Positions 19,177 to 23,784 of a stretch of 23,784 bases of DNA are shown here, one piece after another. This stretch comes from Aurantiochytrium sp. KH105 (taxonomy: Eukaryota > Sar > Bigyra > Thraustochytrida > Thraustochytriidae). The DNA lies in the NCBI GenBank assembly GCA_003116975.1, contig BGKB01000301.1, positions 1-23,784 on the forward strand, given 5' to 3'. The position numbers were made by a program, and so were the translations under genes. The notes below the pieces were generated by a model. The model was not told the origin of the DNA, did not search any database, and saw nothing but the letters and a program-made list of their open reading frames with translations. Positions within the stretch are counted from its first letter, which is position 1, and every line of letters starts with the position of its first letter.

Positions 19177-19399
19177 GCGGGCAAACGGGCTCGCGTCTGC
19201 CAATCGATCGACAGACCACCTGCATAGGTCCCCGCCAAAACACGTGCAAAAGGACGCCCGCATGCAGAAATCTGACATCCTTGTTCAACAGCATATACCA
19301 TTTCGAGTCTTGTCCGTCCCGGGGCACCAGCATCCTCTTTCCTAGTGGAGGAGGCTTTCGCGACAAATCCGCGTCGAGGCGCCGTCCGTACGGCAGAGC

Positions 19400-21622
19400 A
19401 TGGCATCGATCCAATGCGGCTTTAGCACGTTGCTCGACAGAAAATACCAGAGAAACAACAAGGACACCGGCCAAAAGAACCTGCGATGCTTTCCAAACTG
19501 CGACAGAACACGCGGACACATTACACATGGCTTTTGCGGCACCTTTGTCAACATCTTCGTCAAGGGAGAATCGCCCGGCGCAAGACTTCACGCCTGGGCA
19601 ATTTTCGGCCTCTACAGAGAACCACCAGACGTTCGTATCGGAGATGTTCGCAAACTACAAGACATTAGGTCAAAGTTAGAGCGCGGTAGAGGTAATCCCG
19701 GCCGCCCGTGGATCCCTGGCGAGAGAACTGAGTTTGGATTTCAGTTTAACCGGAGTAGACAAGGCTGGCACTATGGCTGGACCTCCAGCGTACACACCTC
19801 CGACAGCGCACATGTGCTCCGCGCCTACGTTTTTGAAGAAATGTCAAACGTAGAAGGCCACATTCGCTGTGTCGGCTACGCAGAGTCATCAGAATTTCGC
19901 GTCTATTGCAGCCGACGCCGGCCTCGCGGTGCCTCGAAAGCAAAAGCCGCCTCCTCCTCCTCCTCCTCCTCCTCCTCCTCCTCCTCCTCCTCCTCCTCCT
20001 CCTCCTCCTCCTCCTCCAAAGGAATCACCGACAATGCCGCGCATTCTGCTCCCACACCTGCACCTTTACCGACTCCTGCGGTGAAGGCCTCGCAGGCATC
20101 CGCATCCTCATCGTTAGCATCCTCATCTCCATTCGCTCCGGGTCAACCCGGATTGCCTTCGTCTATTCCTTATTTGCCTCCGGCTGTAAACTATGCCAAT
20201 CGTCTTCCTAGTGCCACCGGGCCATGTGCCATGGCCATTGGATTGGGCGCCATGGAAAGCGCGACAAGCTTGCGGCCCTCAGATCAGATCCAGCGGCTAT
20301 CCTCGCTCTCGGCTTCGAATCAGTCAATAGCCTCGTCCTCATCATCCTCATCTTCTGCATCGTCGTCGTCCTCTTCGCGCCAACACCAACGTTCCGATTC
20401 AAGGTTACCCTTTGTTCCTTCCCATGCCTCGGGGGCTCCGCATCCCGAAAGAGCAGCGCAACGTGCCACCTCCGCGCCTGCCTTCCCGTCCGGCGGGGCA
20501 GCTAGCGAATCTCTCAGCGGACCGTCAAACAAGCGCAGCCTGACTTCCAGGCTGTCCTCCGAAAGCTCTTTCACTGCTGACACCACGGACCGTAAGAAGA
20601 GACCTCGGACTGCGACGGAACGATCACCAACGTATCATCAGCACGAAAAACAGGTCCCTGATCAGCAAATTCCCCAGCAATCGCTCGTCGGAATGTTTCA
20701 AGCAATTCGAGCTACGACTCTATCAAAAGGTGAATACGACCCGAACGCAGCGGCTCGCCAGATGTATCAACTTGACCATTTGCAGCATCAATTGCCCCAG
20801 CACGCCACGCAACAACAAGATTCCCAATCGCAATTGCAACAGCTGCTGCAGCAATTTTCATCGCCACAGCAGCAGCAGCAGCAGCAGCAGCAGGTGCCGC
20901 CGCAGTCGCAGTCGCAGTCACGACCATTCTTTCAGCACAGCACAGGCCACGCGTCGGCCTCACTTGCACCAACGTCTCAGCTACAGGCCCAAGGCGGGAT
21001 GACCCAGCCCTTGAACACATTTCCCGACCTTCAAAACGCCTCGTGGGCTCACCAGCACTCTCTGCCTCTCAATGATCAGTACCAGCAGCTTCAGAGCAAT
21101 TTTCCGCAGCTGTCTTTGGCCATGTTTCAGCAGCTAGCACAGAATAACCTGGGGGCTCATGCAGACGCCGCAGTATCAGCAGTAGCAGGCCTTGGGTTCT
21201 TGCCCGCTCCGACAAGAACATCTGGCGCGCATCTTGGTGCTTCCTATCAGCCTCGCAGACCCTCTGCACTTTTGCCCCAAGAGGAACCTCCTCACGACCT
21301 CCAGCAGGAACGTGCTCGCCAGAATCTACAGGGCTTCTCATCCGCGTCCAACCTGAACATTTCCTCCATGGGCGTTCCGTACACGCGAGCTTCCCCTGCA
21401 GCGCCAGAAGTTCCACCCATCGATGAGTCCGAGCCGCGCGGCCATCTCGTGCGCGCTAACGCGGCCAAATCTCCACACTCGCCGCCCCCCGGATCCCAGG
21501 CTGCCAACCCTGGACACACGCGAGGCGTGTCTAGCTCTCTTCGCCCCTTCATTTCCAGCGGCAGCGCAACGTGGTCCTCGAATATGGGCAACAATAATTC
21601 CAATGATGCTGAAAATGACTGA
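19400..21622 (+). CDS. Ser/Gln-rich, probably nuclear protein (740 residues), candidate transcription regulator
   Basis: ATG at 19400, TGA at 21620-21622, one frame. An in-frame stop at 19343-19345 lies upstream, and the intervening codons contain no ATG. Residues about 25-176 look like a folded domain: a Cys/His cluster (C30, C34, H40, H43, C46) and, at the end, the beta-strand-like ESSEFRVYCSRRRPRG. The rest is low complexity: Ser22 at 185-206 encoded by a pure (TCC)22, a second Ser-rich run at about 315-330, a basic KKRPR patch at 399-403 typical of nuclear import signals, Gln9 at 490-498, and a Gln/Ser/Pro/Asn-rich tail. Gln/Ser-rich tails with a nuclear signal and one folded N-terminal domain are typical of transcription factors or coactivators. 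That role is inference; I do not recognise the family. An acceptor-like CTCTTTCCTAG ending at 19345 leaves open a spliced upstream exon. Confidence 0.8.
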   Translation: MASIQCGFSTLLDRKYQRNNKDTGQKNLRCFPNCDRTRGHITHGFCGTFVNIFVKGESPGARLHAWAIFGLYREPPDVRIGDVRKLQDIRSKLERGRGNPGRPWIPGERTEFGFQFNRSRQGWHYGWTSSVHTSDSAHVLRAYVFEEMSNVEGHIRCVGYAESSEFRVYCSRRRPRGASKAKAASSSSSSSSSSSSSSSSSSSSSSKGITDNAAHSAPTPAPLPTPAVKASQASASSSLASSSPFAPGQPGLPSSIPYLPPAVNYANRLPSATGPCAMAIGLGAMESATSLRPSDQIQRLSSLSASNQSIASSSSSSSSASSSSSSRQHQRSDSRLPFVPSHASGAPHPERAAQRATSAPAFPSGGAASESLSGPSNKRSLTSRLSSESSFTADTTDRKKRPRTATERSPTYHQHEKQVPDQQIPQQSLVGMFQAIRATTLSKGEYDPNAAARQMYQLDHLQHQLPQHATQQQDSQSQLQQLLQQFSSPQQQQQQQQQVPPQSQSQSRPFFQHSTGHASASLAPTSQLQAQGGMTQPLNTFPDLQNASWAHQHSLPLNDQYQQLQSNFPQLSLAMFQQLAQNNLGAHADAAVSAVAGLGFLPAPTRTSGAHLGASYQPRRPSALLPQEEPPHDLQQERARQNLQGFSSASNLNISSMGVPYTRASPAAPEVPPIDESEPRGHLVRANAAKSPHSPPPGSQAANPGHTRGVSSSLRPFISSGSATWSSNMGNNNSNDAEND
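19952..20017 (+). repeat. (TCC)22 microsatellite inside a coding region
   Basis: Twenty-two perfect TCC codons encode Ser185-206. Use of a single Ser codon marks this as a young slippage tract rather than a selected serine run. Length changes in whole units keep the frame. Confidence 0.95.
20867..20893 (+). repeat. (CAG)9 encoding polyglutamine
   Basis: Nine CAG codons (Gln490-498) within a Gln-rich region where other Gln codons are mixed CAA/CAG. Confidence 0.92.
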
Positions 21623-22247
21623 TCGCCACATATTGCACCATGAACACTGCCTTGCATTGCCTCCCACATATAATCATTTCGCAAACTTTTCAACAAGCTT
21701 CTGATGATGCTTAATATGACTCATTGATTGATTGCATCATGCATTGCTTCGGTTTCCTCCACTTATCATTGTTTTGCAAACTTTGGCGCAATCGAACAAA
21801 AAGGTGGACCCTTGGAATCGCAGAAAACCTCGCAAAAAAAATAAAAGGGAAGGGGGGGAAGTGATGCAAAGTATGTTACTCGCACAGATCAAGCTTAGCA
21901 TTCGCTGATGGTTCCATTTATGGTTTGCTTTTCTCTCTTCTTCATCAGCACCACCAGGCACAAGTCACCCTCCACATCCACGAAATGGCACAAATGTGCC
22001 AATCAAGTCTGGTCGGTCGTTAGAGTCCTCTGCCCTGACGGATGAACAAGTAAAGTAGCAGCCTTCGACGCCGCGTGCGACGCAAAAGCGACAATCATCT
22101 GGCTGGTGCATGCGCGCCTGCACGCACGCCAATTGAGGCAGCAACAAACCGCGTTTGGAAGCCTTGCACAACGCTTCGCTCTCAGGACTGCCGTTTGCGG
22201 CCGTCGAGTGGCTGGGGATCTACGAAGTTTTGCCAAAACCTTGGGTC
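21623..22247. other. Intergenic region: 3' flank of one gene, 5' flank of the next
   Basis: It contains an imperfect direct repeat (21632-21693 and 21727-21785). Both parts carry a TTGCA(C/T)CATG-type start, a CCTCC segment and end in TTT(C/T)GCAAACTTT. An AATAAA-like signal at 21840-21845 lies in an A-rich stretch and could direct polyadenylation of the upstream gene. No tRNA or additional ORF was recognised up to the ATG at 22248, which is preceded by an in-frame stop at 22134-22136. Confidence 0.55.
21840..21845 (+). terminator. Possible polyadenylation signal AATAAA
   Basis: AATAAA in an A-rich context about 220 bases after the stop at 21622, followed by a G-rich stretch. The hexamer alone is weak evidence, and the signals used in this lineage are unknown to me. 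Confidence 0.3.
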
Positions 22248-23639
22248 ATGTCCGCAAGCCTTAAGAGACCCCGGTCGGCGACGCACGCAGGCTGGGCAAG
22301 CACGCTATCGGGACAGGCGTGGGAGCCGAATGGCTTTGCAGCCGAGCTTCTCGCCGTTGCAGAGTCACCAGACGTCACGAGGAATGAAGATGTACGCCGA
22401 CGCGTCGCGCAACGTGTTCACCTTTGGACCTCGTGCGGCGTCTCTCGCCTCGTCGATGAGTTCGTTTGGCAGAGCGGCCGCGAGGCGGTTCGAAGGGTTC
22501 ACAAGTACGTAGCTCAGGGTGTGCGAGACCCAAAGTACCTTGTCATTTATCTCGAAACTTCTGCAAGCTGGCTTGCCGCATGCGTTGGAGCCATCGCAGA
22601 CATTGCTGAAAAGTCAAGCAGAAACGCACAAAGCCTTGCAAAGAGCTTGAATGTGCTGCTAGTCACTGACGCAACCACTAGCGCGGCTGCACGCCGTGCC
22701 CTTTCCTCGGTCCTAGACCTCGTCGCGGGCCGCTACGGAATGTCGATTGCAGTTTTGGATGTCGGGCAACCCGAGTGTGCCGCTTGGCGTGGAGCGTTTC
22801 GCCCAAGCGCAAAGCATCCCGCTGCTTGTGATCCGGATCGACCACGCTCGCGAAGCTGCATTTCTGGATTGAATATTATCTGCGGCGGCGGCCACGCGCA
22901 ACCGGCATGCCTCCGCGGAGAGGGGCCGTGGCTGCGTGTTTGTGGTCTTGTCAACACGAGTTCGCTCTTCACAACAAGACGATTTTGCATTGCACCGCAC
23001 AAGGAGCTTACAATTACAGCTGAAGCGGGGAGTGTCGGCTCGCCGGGTGAATCCCTCGTTCAAGAGTGGAAAGACGCTCTCGCCGGCAAGGACGAGAATC
23101 TCGCTCTTCTTTGTGTCTTTGAAGCTTCCGGGCGCTACGCTCTTCTCCACAAAGCCTTGGAGTCGAAGGACGCCAAGGGCTTACGTATGACGCTTTTGCG
23201 CCCTTCATCTCAGCTGGAAAGCCTGGTTTGCGCTCAATTGCACGCGTGCAAAACGAGTATTCCAAAGCGCCGACGCGGCAGTGTCTCCGCGACACGCTCG
23301 CTCGAAATTTCGTTGCCGGAAGTTGACAAATCGTGGGTCTCGGCTTGGCGTCAGGCTCAACATAAGCGCGATTCGTCACTCCGCGAACGAATGCAAAGTA
23401 TTACTGACGCTGACGCTGACGCTGCCGCTGTCCTGCCGCTCGAAAAGTACATTGACCTTTTGCAAGAGTGTTCTGCCCAAACTTTGACCACCGATACTCT
23501 GGCCACTTCACCGCTGACCTTGCCAACCATTGATGCGCCCTCTTTGACCATGACATCTGGTCAAATCGCACGGCTTCTTTCGACTGCTGCTGCAACATCA
23601 CCCGTGTTATCATGCCCTCACGAACCTACAGACTTTTGA
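22248..23639 (+). CDS. Protein of unknown function (463 residues)
   Basis: ATG at 22248 and TGA at 23637-23639 in one frame. The open frame extends 5' to a stop at 22134-22136 but has no earlier ATG; upstream in-frame TTG codons are not credible eukaryotic starts. The product is mixed alpha/beta: residues about 45-95 are helical and Arg-rich, 97-172 alternate hydrophobic strands and helices (YLVIYLE, LNVLLVTD, GMSIAVLDVG) as in Rossmann- or von Willebrand A-like folds, and a basic KRRRGSVS at 340-347 could be a nuclear signal with a basophilic kinase site. A GCTGAC hexamer repeat encodes alternating Asp-Ala near residues 387-393, and the C-terminal 50 residues are Thr/Ser/Ala-rich. I do not recognise the family. 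It lies 625 bases downstream of the Ser/Gln-rich gene on the same strand. Confidence 0.75.
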   Translation: MSASLKRPRSATHAGWASTLSGQAWEPNGFAAELLAVAESPDVTRNEDVRRRVAQRVHLWTSCGVSRLVDEFVWQSGREAVRRVHKYVAQGVRDPKYLVIYLETSASWLAACVGAIADIAEKSSRNAQSLAKSLNVLLVTDATTSAAARRALSSVLDLVAGRYGMSIAVLDVGQPECAAWRGAFRPSAKHPAACDPDRPRSRSCISGLNIICGGGHAQPACLRGEGPWLRVCGLVNTSSLFTTRRFCIAPHKELTITAEAGSVGSPGESLVQEWKDALAGKDENLALLCVFEASGRYALLHKALESKDAKGLRMTLLRPSSQLESLVCAQLHACKTSIPKRRRGSVSATRSLEISLPEVDKSWVSAWRQAQHKRDSSLRERMQSITDADADAAAVLPLEKYIDLLQECSAQTLTTDTLATSPLTLPTIDAPSLTMTSGQIARLLSTAAATSPVLSCPHEPTDF

Positions 23640-23784
23640 CCCTTTTCCTTTTTGCAAACTTCACCAATGTATTTCAAGAAACAAATGTCTGAGGACAAGG
23701 TTGCCTCATCGATCGTAGGCTTGTAGAAAGCTCTGCTCTTTTGTTTTCTTCGTGCGACCGTCTTCTTGTTTCTATTTTTTCCGA
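23640..23784. other. 3' flank of the unknown protein
   Basis: TTTTGCAAACTT at 23650-23661 begins 11 bases after the stop and matches the motif in the 3' flank of the upstream gene. The rest is T-rich toward the window end. No AATAAA was seen before the edge. Confidence 0.5.

Larger units (their letters stand above)
6912..19399. other. 12.5-kb divergent intergenic block, repeat-rich, no convincing gene
   Basis: It lies between a leftward gene (ATG at 6911) and a rightward gene (ATG at 19400). Open frames of 100-380 codons occur on both strands, but they start at CTG, GTG or TTG, overlap one another, and encode Arg/Ala/Pro-rich or CLLA/KQAS-type low-complexity strings made by the repeats. Tandem tracts of tri-, tetra-, penta-, nona-, deca- and dodecanucleotides recur every few hundred bases and are listed separately. 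No tRNA, rRNA or transposon protein was recognised. Short spliced genes or non-coding RNAs cannot be excluded, because splice-like signals occur around 15.1-17.3 kb and 18.4-19.35 kb. Confidence 0.7.

Noticed and set aside
18977..19591. 204-codon minus-strand frame with a hydrophobic segment, antisense to the start of the Ser/Gln-rich gene
   Set aside because: It overlaps the better-supported plus-strand gene, and its tail encodes TDSP repeats from the 12-mer array.
22155..22247. Upstream start for the unknown protein at 22155
   Set aside because: The codon is TTG. The first in-frame ATG is at 22248.

Overview
This window looks like nuclear DNA of a GC-rich single-celled eukaryote. It has long intronless reading frames, very long intergenic regions packed with 3-12 bp tandem repeats, and a mitochondrial-type alternative oxidase gene. 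There are no bacterial operons or Shine-Dalgarno sites. The CTTG/CAAG, GTCT, GCGTC and AAAG repeat vocabulary together with intronless genes fits a thraustochytrid (Labyrinthulomycetes, stramenopiles). That placement is an inference and other protists are possible.

Layout: (1) positions 1-435, minus strand: the first 145 codons of an alternative oxidase, which runs off the left edge and was found by reading the reverse strand. (2) 436-2876: a gene-free stretch with the oxidase upstream region and an approximately 330 bp tandem duplication; each copy begins with a perfect 10-bp hairpin. (3) 2877-6911, minus strand: a 1344-residue protein with a PH-like domain, a PDZ-like domain and about ten armadillo repeats. 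(4) 6912-19399: about 12.5 kb without a convincing gene, crowded with microsatellites of many unit types on both strands and several splice-site-like signals. (5) 19400-21622, plus strand: a 740-residue Ser/Gln-rich, probably nuclear protein with an unrecognised N-terminal domain. (6) 22248-23639, plus strand: a 463-residue protein of unknown function.

Both genes left of the repeat block point left and both genes right of it point right, so the block is a divergent strand-switch region. The genes show no shared pathway: a mitochondrial respiratory enzyme, a cytoplasmic or membrane scaffold, a candidate transcription regulator and an unknown. No complete new multi-gene system is visible. The strongest points for follow-up are the 12.5 kb divergent repeat block, the PH-PDZ-ARM scaffold, the N-terminal domain of the Ser/Gln-rich protein, the duplicated hairpin element, a TTTTGCAAACTT-like motif after both plus-strand stop codons, and a compact acceptor-donor-acceptor series near 17.1-17.25 kb.
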